A stretch of 64,000 nt of DNA from AC-32 sp963772975 (GTDB taxonomy: Bacteria; Actinomycetota; Thermoleophilia; Gaiellales; Gaiellaceae): assembly GCA_963772975.1 (NCBI GenBank), contig CAVYZH010000002.1, positions 310,001-374,000 of the forward strand, read 5' to 3'. Shown here in pieces: positions 8,014-18,601 of this stretch; within the stretch, counting starts at the first letter, position 1, and every line of letters begins with the position of its first letter. The notes beneath the pieces were generated by a model. That model searched no databases. It was not told where the DNA came from and saw only the letters and a program-made list of their open reading frames with translations. Position numbers and translations under genes: made by a program.

Positions 8014-8937
8014 CTATTGCGTGACGCCTGCGTAAGCCGGCTCCGCCGCGGTTCTCCTCGGCCGGCTTCCCAGGGTGACGATCAGCAGGCCGCAGAGTAC
8101 GAGCGCCACCCCGACGAGCTGGAGCGCCGACGGCGTCTCGTCCAGGATCGCCCAGGCGAACAGCACCGACAACACCGGCTGGAACGTCAGGAGCACCGAG
8201 GTCAGCGCGGCGGGCAGGCGCGGGAGGCTGATCGAGATCAGCAGCCAGCCGAGCGCCTGGGAGCTCCAGGCCAGCAGCAGCAGGTAGCCCCACGCGGGCC
8301 AGCCGGGAGTCCAGTCGAGGTCGCCGATCACCAGGCCGATCGGGATCGTCGCTAGAGCGGAGACGAGCGTCGCGTCGAAGAGCGGCCCGGCCGGGCGCCG
8401 CCAGTCGGCGTTGCTCGCGCGCAGCACGAGCAGGAAGCCCGAGTAGGCGAGCGCGGTCAGGATCCCGTAGGCGACACCGAGGCCGGGGTTCTCACCGTAG
8501 GCGCCGCTTTCGAAGACGCCCGAGATCAACAGCACGCCGACGAGGGCGACCGGGATCGCGGCCAGCGAGCGATTCGAAGGCCGCTCGCCGAGGATCATCC
8601 ACGCAAGCAGGCCGACGAACACGACCTGCAGGTTGCCGAGCACGGTCGCTAGCCCGGCTCCGACCTGCTCGATCCCTTCGTGCCAGGCGACCAGGTCGAT
8701 CGCGAAGAAGACGCCCGCCAGCGCCGCGAGCGCGCGCTGCCTGAGCGGCCGCGGCCCGAAGCGCCGGTACTCGAGCCAGGACAGCGGCAACAGGACCGGC
8801 AGCGCGAGCGCGCAGCGGTAGAAGGCGCCTGTCGAGGGAGAGACGTGGGCGGCGCGGAAGAGAATCCCCGAGAAGGAGATCGCCAGCGCGCCCGCCAGCG
8901 CGGCCCCGATCGGCCGGTCGTAGAGGCGCGAAGGCAC
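8014..8937 (-). CDS. EamA/DMT-family transporter
   Basis: A 307-aa membrane protein with about ten transmembrane helices in two EamA repeats (roughly 8-135 and 152-290). The tandem drug/metabolite transporter architecture is clear, but no substrate can be assigned. The GTG start is supported by TAGCCT 7 nt upstream (8945-8950). The TAG of that box is the stop codon of the preceding spermidine-synthase-like gene. Confidence 0.88.
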   Translation of the reverse strand: MPSRLYDRPIGAALAGALAISFSGILFRAAHVSPSTGAFYRCALALPVLLPLSWLEYRRFGPRPLRQRALAALAGVFFAIDLVAWHEGIEQVGAGLATVLGNLQVVFVGLLAWMILGERPSNRSLAAIPVALVGVLLISGVFESGAYGENPGLGVAYGILTALAYSGFLLVLRASNADWRRPAGPLFDATLVSALATIPIGLVIGDLDWTPGWPAWGYLLLLAWSSQALGWLLISISLPRLPAALTSVLLTFQPVLSVLFAWAILDETPSALQLVGVALVLCGLLIVTLGSRPRRTAAEPAYAGVTQ

Positions 8938-8947
8938 GCGCCTGAGG

Positions 8948-10453
8948 CTAACCGCCAGGCGCGGTCGGTAACGCGGGCTCGTCGACGTGCCCGCCCCGCT
9001 CGGCCTGGTCGAGGATCATCCGGTCGGTCAACCACTCCACCGGCGCGCGGTCATCCGTCAGCGGCGTTCCGTGCGGTCGAATCGGCGCGAGGCGCTCGTC
9101 GAAGAGCGGGACCAGGCTGCGCAGCTCTGCAGGTGCTCTGTTCGCGCGGCGAAGAAGCCCCGCGCGCGTGATCTGCTCACGCAGGGCGAAGAGAACATCG
9201 TTGAAGCGCAACGCCCGCCAGCGCCACGCGTGCGGGAAGGCGGTCAGCAGCGTCGTTCCGACCGCCCGCGACAGCTGCCGGTCGTGCGGCGTGGTGGCGA
9301 CGTTCAGCGCCACTGCACCACCCGGCCGCAGGTGCTCCCGCACGAGCCGGAAGAACTCGGCGGTCGCAAGGTAGAACGGGATGTACGGCTGCCGATAGGC
9401 GTCGACGACGATCAGGTCGTAGCGCTTGCCCGTCCGCTCGAGGAACGGGCGGCCGTCGGCGGCGATCAGGCGCATGTTTGGGTTGTCGCCGGCGCCGAAC
9501 CACCGGCGGGCGACTCGGTTCAATTCCGGGTCGATCTCGACGCCGTCGATCGCAATCTGCGGGTAGAAGCGGCCATAGGCGCGACCGATCGTGCCGCCGG
9601 CGCTGCCGATCACGAGCATGCTTCGAGGCGGCTCCCGCAGGAGCGGCGGGAACAGCAGGAACAGGTCCCAGTAGCGGCCGGTCAGCACGGTGTCCGGGCG
9701 CCAGGCCGAGTGACTGACCACGCCCTCGTTGAGCTCGAGCTCACGGCCCCCGCGGCCGTCGTCAACGACCCGGATGTACTGGTACTCGGATTCGGTCTCG
9801 AAGAGCGACCGCTTGATCTCCGGCGGCGGCACGGCGAGCAACGTGGCGAGGACGACCGGCACAACCATCCACATGCGGCCGGCAAGCAGCGCGGCGCCGA
9901 GGGCGACCAACGCCGCCGTGGTGACGAGCGTCCTCTGCGTCCCGATCCAGGGGATCGCGACCAGCGCCGCGAGGAAGGTCCCGGCCAGGCTGCCGGCAGT
10001 CGAGAGCGCATACAGGCGGCCGGCCACGCGGCCAGCCTCGTCGACATGGTCGAGCGAGAGCCGGACGAGGTACGGAGCGGCCGCACCGAGCGCCGTGATG
10101 GGGAGCGCAAACAGCGCCAGTGCGGCGAAGAACGATCCGACGACCACGCCGGCCGAGAGGGCGTCGAGCCCGTTCGCCGCCCAACGCAGAGCCGGCCGGG
10201 CGGCAAAGGGCGTCACGGCCAGCGAGACCGCCGCGACGAGCAGGACCACCGCCAGCACGTGCGGCTCGGGCCGGCGGTCGGCCAGCCGTCCGCCGAGCCA
10301 GTAGCCGACCGCAAGGTAGGCCAGCGTCAGGCCGATGATGTTCGCCCAGACGACCGTCGAGGCGCCGAAGTAGGGCGCGAGCAGACGGGAGGCGGCAATC
10401 TCGGTCGCAAGCGTTGCGCCCCCGACCAGAAACGCAACTGCACCCAGGCGCAT
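8948..10453 (-). CDS. Membrane-anchored spermidine-synthase-like protein
   Basis: A 501-aa fusion. About seven transmembrane helices fill residues 1-205. They are followed by a SpeE-like Rossmann methyltransferase-fold domain: SMLVIGSAGGTIGRAYGRFY (about 281-300), GVEIDPELNRVARRWF and YDLIVVDAYRQPYIP. The family is common in bacteria and called fused MFS/spermidine synthase. A true aminopropyltransferase role is unproven, and no speD is nearby. The ATG follows TAGCCT (10460-10465) by 6 nt. Confidence 0.83.
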   Translation of the reverse strand: MRLGAVAFLVGGATLATEIAASRLLAPYFGASTVVWANIIGLTLAYLAVGYWLGGRLADRRPEPHVLAVVLLVAAVSLAVTPFAARPALRWAANGLDALSAGVVVGSFFAALALFALPITALGAAAPYLVRLSLDHVDEAGRVAGRLYALSTAGSLAGTFLAALVAIPWIGTQRTLVTTAALVALGAALLAGRMWMVVPVVLATLLAVPPPEIKRSLFETESEYQYIRVVDDGRGGRELELNEGVVSHSAWRPDTVLTGRYWDLFLLFPPLLREPPRSMLVIGSAGGTIGRAYGRFYPQIAIDGVEIDPELNRVARRWFGAGDNPNMRLIAADGRPFLERTGKRYDLIVVDAYRQPYIPFYLATAEFFRLVREHLRPGGAVALNVATTPHDRQLSRAVGTTLLTAFPHAWRWRALRFNDVLFALREQITRAGLLRRANRAPAELRSLVPLFDERLAPIRPHGTPLTDDRAPVEWLTDRMILDQAERGGHVDEPALPTAPGG

Positions 10454-10477
10454 CGGCCCAGGCTACGCGGCTACCGA

Positions 10478-12994
<2,517 letters not shown>

Positions 12995-13126
12995 AGTCGC
13001 TTCTTCCTTCCTCCGCGGACGCCGCGGAATGGCTGAGTCGCCCATCGTAGCGAACAGGTCGGGGGGTGGCGCTACCCCGAACGGAGCGTTCGACAGCCGT
13101 ATCTTTTTGCCTCCAAATCGCGTTAA

Positions 13127-13294
13127 ATGGGCTTCATGGGGATGGGTAGAAGGATGCTGTCACTGCTGTTGTTCGTCGCGGGGTACCTGATGCTCGCCAC
13201 GCTCGAGCCGCTGATCGCGGCCGGGCCGGCACTCACCAGCTTCGTCGCGGCGATGCTCCTGCTCGCGCGGGAACCGGCTGCCGCTCGCATCTGA
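13127..13294 (+). CDS. Possible 55-aa membrane protein
   Basis: A short open frame encodes a basic N-terminus with several in-frame ATGs (13127, 13136, 13142, 13154), then two hydrophobic stretches (LLLFVAGYLMLATL and SFVAAMLLLA) separated by a short polar turn. It has no recognisable family. It diverges from clpC, sits behind an AT-rich stretch (13099-13128, containing TTAAAT), and ends just before a GC-rich hairpin at 13300-13335. These features make it more plausible than a random frame. The start is uncertain and the gene is unproven. Confidence 0.35.
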   Translation: MGFMGMGRRMLSLLLFVAGYLMLATLEPLIAAGPALTSFVAAMLLLAREPAAARI

Positions 13295-13298
13295 CTAA

Positions 13299-13336
13299 GC
13301 GAGGCGGCCGCCCCGGGCGGCGGGGCGGCGCCTCGA
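13299..13336. terminator. GC-rich hairpin after the small membrane ORF
   Basis: The arm CGAGGCGGCCGCC (13300-13312) pairs with GGCGGCGCCTCG (13324-13335) with one bulged G, around an 11-nt loop. An ACTAAG copy flanks each side. There is no U-tract, so this would be an atypical terminator or a processing structure. Confidence 0.4.
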
Positions 13337-13348
13337 CTAAGACGAGCT

Positions 13349-13710
13349 AGCCGTTCAACTCGTAGTGCGCGGTGGCCGACTCGAGCAGCTTGAGCTTGAA
13401 GCCCTCGAGGACCAGTTCTCGGTCGCGTCGCGGGCGTCCTCAGCGCGATCGGCGTCCTGAGCGCTTTCCACGTCGGCGACCGAGGTGACGATGAAGTGCA
13501 AGCTGATCGGATGTCGACCTTGCCGTCGTCGCCGGCTCTCGAACCGCCGAGCCGGCCGAGGGGTCTTCCTCGGCCGGCTCGTCGGTACGTTTCTTTCGGC
13601 GGCGGTCGGGCGGCAACCGCACTCCTGCTCGAGGCATCCATCGGCGGCGCGAGCGCGCTGCTCGCGCGGAATCCCTCCGCCGAGCCACCTCGTTCGAGGG
13701 ATATGAGCCG
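13349..13710. other. Gene-poor stretch with a degraded coding remnant and a strong hairpin
   Basis: No intact gene was found here. On the minus strand the last 60-odd bases before a TAG at 13349-13351 read like a true protein end (VLEGFKLKLLESATAHYELNG). In a different frame just upstream is LHFIVTSVADVESAQDADRAE. The two would join only with a frameshift, so this may be the relic of a small gene of unknown family. The rest is low-complexity GC-rich sequence plus a 14-bp hairpin (13548-13581). Confidence 0.3.
13548..13581. terminator. Perfect 14-bp hairpin downstream of the sugar-transferase gene
   Basis: The arm CGAGCCGGCCGAGG (13548-13561) pairs perfectly with CCTCGGCCGGCTCG (13568-13581) across the loop GGTCTT. 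It lies about 130 bp beyond the end of the leftward glycosylphosphotransferase gene and could terminate that transcript. No U-run follows on either strand. Confidence 0.4.
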
Positions 13711-15192
13711 TTACTCCGCCAGCGCGAAGTGGCTGAGCACGGCCCAGAGCGTCATCAGCAGGATCTTGACGTCGAGCCAGAGCGACCAGTTCTCGATGTA
13801 GTAGTTGTCCCACTCGACCCGGTCTGTGAGCGAGGTCTTGCCGCGCAGGCCGTGCACCTGCGCCCAGCCGGTGATCCCCGACTTGACGCGGTGGCGGTCG
13901 CCGTAGCGGTACACGTTGTCCACGAACAGCCGGGCGAAATCGGGGCGCTCGGGGCGCGGGCCGATCAGGCTCATGTCACCCTTGAGCACGTTCAGCAGCT
14001 GCGGCAGCTCGTCGAGCGAGGTGCGGCGCAGCAGCGTCCCGAAAGTCGTCCGCCGGTCGTCGCCCTCGACACCGCCGGGCGCCGTGTCTGGAGGCAGGTC
14101 CGGCACCTCGAGCTGCTCGGCAGCTGCGCGCATCGATCGGATCTTCAGCATCTCGAACTCGCGCCCGTCGAGCCCGAAGCGCGGCTGCCGGAAGAAGATC
14201 GGCCGCCCGACCGAGAGCAGCGTCCCCAGCGCGAGCAGCGCGAAGACCGGCAGCAGCACGAGCAGCAGCAGGCCCGCGACGATCCGGTCGAGCGTGTACT
14301 TGAACGCGAACTGCAGGCCCTTGGGATCGGCCCGCTGTGCCGACAGGAGCGGCAGGCCACCGAGGTGGTCGACGGTCAGCCGCTCGGTCACGCGCTCGAA
14401 CAGGCGCGGCACCAGCGAGACGGAGACGCCGAGCTGCTCGCAGCGCTCGATCTCTCGCAGCAGAACCTCGCTCGGCGCCGTCGAGAAGGTCACGACGACG
14501 TGCTCGATCCCATGCTGTTCGATCAGGCGCTCGAGATCCCAGCTCGCGCCCAGCACGGGCACGGGCAGTCCGGGCTCGTCCAGCGGCTCCTTGTCGATGA
14601 AGCCGACCGGCGCGAGGCCGAGCTCGCGGTGCTCGAGCAGGCGATTTGCCGTCAGCCTGCCGACCCGGCCCGCCCCGACGATCAGCGTCGGCTTGGCCAG
14701 GTCGCCGTGGCGCCGCGCGTTCAACTGCGCCCAGTCGTAGGCCACGCGGCCCGCGGCGAGGTAAACCGCACTGAAGGCCAGCAGCCGCAGCGATTGCGGA
14801 GCGAGGTCGTCCACGTCTCCTGGAAGGAGGATGCGGAGGCTCAGGACTGACATCGACGCCAGCGCCGTTGCCGCCAGGATGCCGCGCAGGTCGTCGAGCA
14901 CCGAGACGCGGAAGCGCCACGAGTACAGGCCGCGCAGCTGAAGCATCCCGAGCACGAGAGCGGCGTAGGTGACGATCCAGACGGGCGAGACGCGGAGGAT
15001 GCCGGCGTCGCCCGAGCCGAGCTGCGTGGCCGCGCCCGCGGCTGCCAGGAGGACCGCGTCGAGGACCAGCGCGCCGCGTGCCCATGCCCGCGTTCGGGCA
15101 CGGTGGTCGCCCCGCTCTCGGAGCAGGTCCGACTCGAACGGCTCCAGCAGCGCCGGCAGCGCCTGGGCGTTCATCAACGGTCGCGTCGCCAT
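13711..15192 (-). CDS. Polyprenyl glycosylphosphotransferase (exopolysaccharide initiation)
   Basis: A 493-aa membrane enzyme that transfers the first sugar-1-phosphate onto undecaprenyl phosphate. About four N-terminal helices (residues 35-150) precede a Rossmann-like CoA-binding region (TLIVGAGRVGRLTANRLL) and another helix near 300. The C-terminal bacterial sugar-transferase domain has PIFFRQPRFGLDGREFEMLK, LRRTSLDELPQLLNVLKGDM, SLIGPRPE and SGITGWAQVHG. Length and layout match WbaP/CpsE-type initiators. It marks the left end of the polysaccharide locus. Confidence 0.92.
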   Translation of the reverse strand: MATRPLMNAQALPALLEPFESDLLRERGDHRARTRAWARGALVLDAVLLAAAGAATQLGSGDAGILRVSPVWIVTYAALVLGMLQLRGLYSWRFRVSVLDDLRGILAATALASMSVLSLRILLPGDVDDLAPQSLRLLAFSAVYLAAGRVAYDWAQLNARRHGDLAKPTLIVGAGRVGRLTANRLLEHRELGLAPVGFIDKEPLDEPGLPVPVLGASWDLERLIEQHGIEHVVVTFSTAPSEVLLREIERCEQLGVSVSLVPRLFERVTERLTVDHLGGLPLLSAQRADPKGLQFAFKYTLDRIVAGLLLLVLLPVFALLALGTLLSVGRPIFFRQPRFGLDGREFEMLKIRSMRAAAEQLEVPDLPPDTAPGGVEGDDRRTTFGTLLRRTSLDELPQLLNVLKGDMSLIGPRPERPDFARLFVDNVYRYGDRHRVKSGITGWAQVHGLRGKTSLTDRVEWDNYYIENWSLWLDVKILLMTLWAVLSHFALAE

Positions 15193-15224
15193 CGCGCGCT
15201 TCAGTCCCGGTCAGGCCCGCGTAC

Positions 15225-15578
15225 TTAGCTCTTGGCCTTGCCGAACTTCCGCAACCCGGTGCCCGCGATCAGCAGCAGGGCGCCGCCGGCAGCCAGGAGC
15301 GCGAGGTCGAGGCCGGTGAACGGCAGACCGCCGCTGGCCTTGACTCCCTTCGCGCCGAGCGCCTGCTCGACTGCACCCTGGACGCCGACGCGCGGGTAGC
15401 CCTGGAGCGCGGCGTCACGCTGTGCCCGCTGCAGGTCCGCCTGCGAGTACTTATGGTCGAGCCGACCGTTGTCGGCGTAATCCCGGTAGATCTGCTGGGG
15501 TGTCGCCGCCAACGCCGAGCCGGCCAAGACCAGCACCGCGCACGCCATTACCCCCCAGACTGTAAATCGCCGCAACAT
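15225..15578 (-). CDS. Small LPxTG cell-wall-anchored protein
   Basis: A 117-aa exported protein. A signal peptide (1-24, ending SALA-A) and a mature part of about 60 residues are followed by the sortase motif LPFTG (85-89), a hydrophobic helix (about 91-108) and the basic tail RKFGKAKS. This is a complete cell-wall sorting signal. The ATG at 15578 sits about 10 nt after GGAGGAGGG, so it has a real Shine-Dalgarno site. No sortase gene is in the window. Its place beside the initiating sugar transferase suggests a surface role. Confidence 0.78.
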   Translation of the reverse strand: MLRRFTVWGVMACAVLVLAGSALAATPQQIYRDYADNGRLDHKYSQADLQRAQRDAALQGYPRVGVQGAVEQALGAKGVKASGGLPFTGLDLALLAAGGALLLIAGTGLRKFGKAKS

Positions 15579-15783
15579 TGTGTTCTCCCTCCTCCTGTGG
15601 ACGCGAACGCCCACGTAACGAAACCACTGCCCTTCCCTACCCGGACGCAACGTGCCGCAGAGTTCTTCCCCTCAGACGGGCGTGTTTCCCGCCTGCCGTT
15701 CGAGACAGTCCAACCGTACTTCCGACTCTGCCGAAACGCAATAGTTAGTTCTGCACGAAATCTGAGTTGCAAACCATCCATCC

Positions 15784-17640
15784 GTGAGTATTAACGCGGA
15801 AACCGTGTTTCGGGTTCTGCCCTCCATGCTGTTGGCCGCGACGGCGTGGGCGCTCGCGTGGCTGGCAACCGGGAGCATCGACGCCGCGGACTGGCTTCCG
15901 TACGCCGCCCTCGCCGCTCTGCTCGTGCTCGTGGTCGCAGTCTCGGGCGGAGCCCGGCGGCCCGGCCGCGCGGAGCTCGGCGCGCTCACGGCCCTGGTCG
16001 CGCTCGCGGGCTGGGAGGCGATCTCGATCTCCTGGTCGGCCGTTCCCTCGCTGGCACGCGACGAGGCGCTGCTGACGCTGTTCTACGCGGCTGTCTTCCT
16101 GCTGCCGCTGCTGACGCTCACCGGGCCGTCGGACCGGCTGCTGGCCTCGGCGGCGGTCGCGCTGTCGGCCGGGGCGCTCGCGCTCGGCGCCGCGCTCGTG
16201 CTGCGCTTCGGGACCGACCAGGCCGACCACTTCTACTGGGGACGGCGCCTCTCGTTCCCGATCTCGTATCCGAACGCGGTCGCGGCCGTCTTCCTGATCG
16301 GCTTCTGGCCGGCGGTGGTGCTTTCGGCTGACCGGCGCCGGAACGTGCTCGTGCGCAGCTGCTCGCTGGCGGGGGCCACGGCGATCGCGGCGGCCTCACT
16401 GACGGCGCAGAGCAAAGGGAGCATCGCCGCGATGACCGTCTCCTGCGCGCTGCTGTTCGCGCTCTCGCCGCTACGACTGCGGCTGCTCGTCCCGACCGTC
16501 GCGGCCCTAGGCCTGACGGCGATCGCCTACCGGCCCCTGACCGAACCGTTCCGGACCGGGAGCGTCGGCGACATCCGCCATGCGGGCACGACCATAGTCG
16601 TGTTGACCGCGATCGGCGCCGTGGCCGGGCTCGTCTACGCCGTGGCCGACCGGCGGCTCGGGCTCGGGCCACGCGCGCTCGGGCTCGTTCGCGTTGGGGT
16701 GGGCGCGCTCGCCGTCGTGGCCGCGGTTGCGTGTATCGCAGTCTTCTTCACGCAGGTCTACCACTCGGGCTGGTTCGACGACCAGTGGCGGTCGTTCAAG
16801 AACGAGCGTCCGGTCGGCGAGGCCTCAAGCCACCTGCTGCAGCTCGGGTCGTACCGCTACGACTTCTGGCGCGTGGCCCTGGACGAGTTCAAGGAGCACC
16901 CGCTGGCCGGGATCGGCTCGCGTGGCTTCGGGCCGGCGTACCTGCAGCTTCGCCACGGCCCGGAGACGCCGGCCCGGGCGCACTCGGTCGAGCTGGACGC
17001 GCTCAGCGAGCTCGGCATCGTCGGGCTCCTGCTGCTCGTGTGCGCGCTCGCCCTGCCGCTGATCCGCATCGTCACGCGCATGCGAGCGCGTGACCCCGCG
17101 GCGACGGCAGCGTTCGCGGCGGCCGCGTACTGGCTGGCGCACGCCTCCGTGGACTGGATCTGGACGGTGCCGGCGTGCGGGGTCGGCTTCTTCCTCCTGC
17201 TCGGGATCGGGGCGTCTGGCGAGGAGCCGCGGCTCGGACGGGGGGCACAGCTCGGCCTGGCGGCCGCAGCGCTCGTGGCGGTGCTGCTCTTCGTGCCGCC
17301 CTGGCTCTCGGCCCGCTTCGCCGACCACGGCGACTTCTCAGCTGCGAAGGCCCTCGACCCGCTGTCCGTCGACCCCTACCGCCTCGAGGCGTCGGAGGCC
17401 GCGACGCCGCGCGCGGCGCGTGGAGCAGCTCAAGGCCGCGGTCCGGAAGGAGCCGCGCGTCGCCGACGTGCGCTACGAGCTCGGGCTCGCGTACGCCCGC
17501 GCGCGCGAGGTGCGGCGGGCGCGGGCCGCCTTGCTCGAAGCCCTCCGCCTGGCTCCGGGGGACCCGCAGATCGCCGAGGCGCTCAAGCGCCTGCCGAAGC
17601 GGCCGATACGCTCTTCGTAGCGTGTCCAGGAAAGCGCTGA
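15784..17640 (+). CDS. O-antigen ligase/polymerase-like protein with frameshifted TPR tail
   Basis: A Wzy/WaaL-like membrane protein with about twelve helices. The large periplasmic loop carries YRYDFWRVALDEFKEHPLAGIGSRGF and the H-S-x-x-E motif (ARAHSVELDALSELG), typical of O-antigen ligase domains. The frame is coherent to about residue 540. From about 17400 it turns into an Arg/Ala/Gly-rich shadow, while a second frame continues with a TPR-like segment (VEQLKAAVRKEPRVADVRY, then ELGLAYARAREVRRARAAL) ending at 17620. A one-base loss in the GC-rich run near 17400-17420 explains this. The GTG start at 15784 has no clear Shine-Dalgarno. Confidence 0.8.
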   Translation: MSINAETVFRVLPSMLLAATAWALAWLATGSIDAADWLPYAALAALLVLVVAVSGGARRPGRAELGALTALVALAGWEAISISWSAVPSLARDEALLTLFYAAVFLLPLLTLTGPSDRLLASAAVALSAGALALGAALVLRFGTDQADHFYWGRRLSFPISYPNAVAAVFLIGFWPAVVLSADRRRNVLVRSCSLAGATAIAAASLTAQSKGSIAAMTVSCALLFALSPLRLRLLVPTVAALGLTAIAYRPLTEPFRTGSVGDIRHAGTTIVVLTAIGAVAGLVYAVADRRLGLGPRALGLVRVGVGALAVVAAVACIAVFFTQVYHSGWFDDQWRSFKNERPVGEASSHLLQLGSYRYDFWRVALDEFKEHPLAGIGSRGFGPAYLQLRHGPETPARAHSVELDALSELGIVGLLLLVCALALPLIRIVTRMRARDPAATAAFAAAAYWLAHASVDWIWTVPACGVGFFLLLGIGASGEEPRLGRGAQLGLAAAALVAVLLFVPPWLSARFADHGDFSAAKALDPLSVDPYRLEASEAATPRAARGAAQGRGPEGAARRRRALRARARVRPRARGAAGAGRLARSPPPGSGGPADRRGAQAPAEAADTLFVACPGKR

Positions 17641-18601
17641 TCACAGGCGGAGCGGGCTTCATCGGCTCGCACCTCTCCGAGCTGTTGCTCGAGAATGGCT
17701 GGGAGGTGTTCGTCCTCGACGACGTCTCGACCGGGTCGCTCGAGAACATCGCGCATCTCCGCCACCGGCCCGACTACCACCTGGTCGTCGACTCGGTGCT
17801 CTCGCCCGGCGGTCGTCAGCGAGGTCGTGCACAAGTGCGACGTCGTCTTCCACCTCGCCGCGGCGGTAGGCGTCCGCCTGATCGTCGAACAGCCGGTGCA
17901 CACGATGGTCACGAACGTCCAGGGAACCGAGACCGTGCTCGGCTACTGCAGCGAGTTCGGCAAGCGCGTGCTCGTAGCCTCGAGCTCCGAGGTCTACGGC
18001 GACCACCGCGAGGAGCGGCCGCTGGCCGAGACCGACCGCCGCATCTACGGGCCGACCACCGAGAAGCGCTGGCTGTACGCCGACTCGAAGGCGATGGACG
18101 AGCACCTCGCGCTCTCGTACCACCTCGAGCGCGAGCTCGACACCGTGATCGTGCGGCTCTTCAACACCGTCGGCCCGCGTCAGAGCGGCCGCTACGGGAT
18201 GGTGATCCCGCGCTTCGTCGAGCGCGCGCTCGCGGGCGAGCCACTCGAGGTACACGGCGACGGGACCCAGACCCGCTCCTTTTGCCACGTCTCGGACACC
18301 GTCCGCGCACTCGCCGCGCTGATGGACACCGAGATCTCGGGCGAGATCTTCAACGTCGGCGTCCTCGGAGCGCGTCTCGATCCTCGAGCTTGCCGAACGG
18401 GTCAAGCGTGCCACCGGCAGCTCGTCGGAGCTGGCCTTCGTGCCTTACGACGAGGTCTACGGGCAGGGGATCGAGGACACGCTGCACCGCGAGCCGGCGA
18501 CCGGGAAGATCGGCGCTGCGATCGGGTGGAAGCCCGAGCGGCGCCTGGACGAGATCCTCGACGACGTGATCGCCCAGGCGCGTCTACCCTCAGAGGCATG
18601 A
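17622..18601 (+). pseudogene. NAD-dependent sugar epimerase/decarboxylase, two frameshifts
   Basis: An extended-SDR sugar-nucleotide enzyme read in three frames. Part one from GTG 17622 has ITGGAGFIGSHLSELLLENG (NAD-binding GxxGxxG). Part two has AAAVGVRLIVEQPVHTMVTN, the YxxxK active site (YADSKAMDEHL) and RLFNTVGPRQSGRYGMVIPR. Part three has SSERVSILELAERVKRATGS and ends at 18601. One extra C near 17807 and one extra G near 18361 would restore a single protein of about 325 aa. It resembles UDP-glucuronate decarboxylase or UDP-glucose epimerase relatives. The indels may be sequence errors. Confidence 0.75.
18585..18590 (+). promoter_or_regulatory. Leaderless -10 box of the second Wzy gene
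   Basis: TACCCT lies 7 nt before the ATG at 18598, inside the end of the epimerase gene. It allows the second polymerase/ligase gene to be expressed independently of the damaged epimerase. Confidence 0.45.

Noticed and set aside
13123..13641. Minus-strand 172-codon open frame in the gene-poor pocket
   Set aside because: It runs through a hairpin and through the relic in the wrong frame, with Arg/Ser/Ala-rich text and no start signal; probably non-coding.
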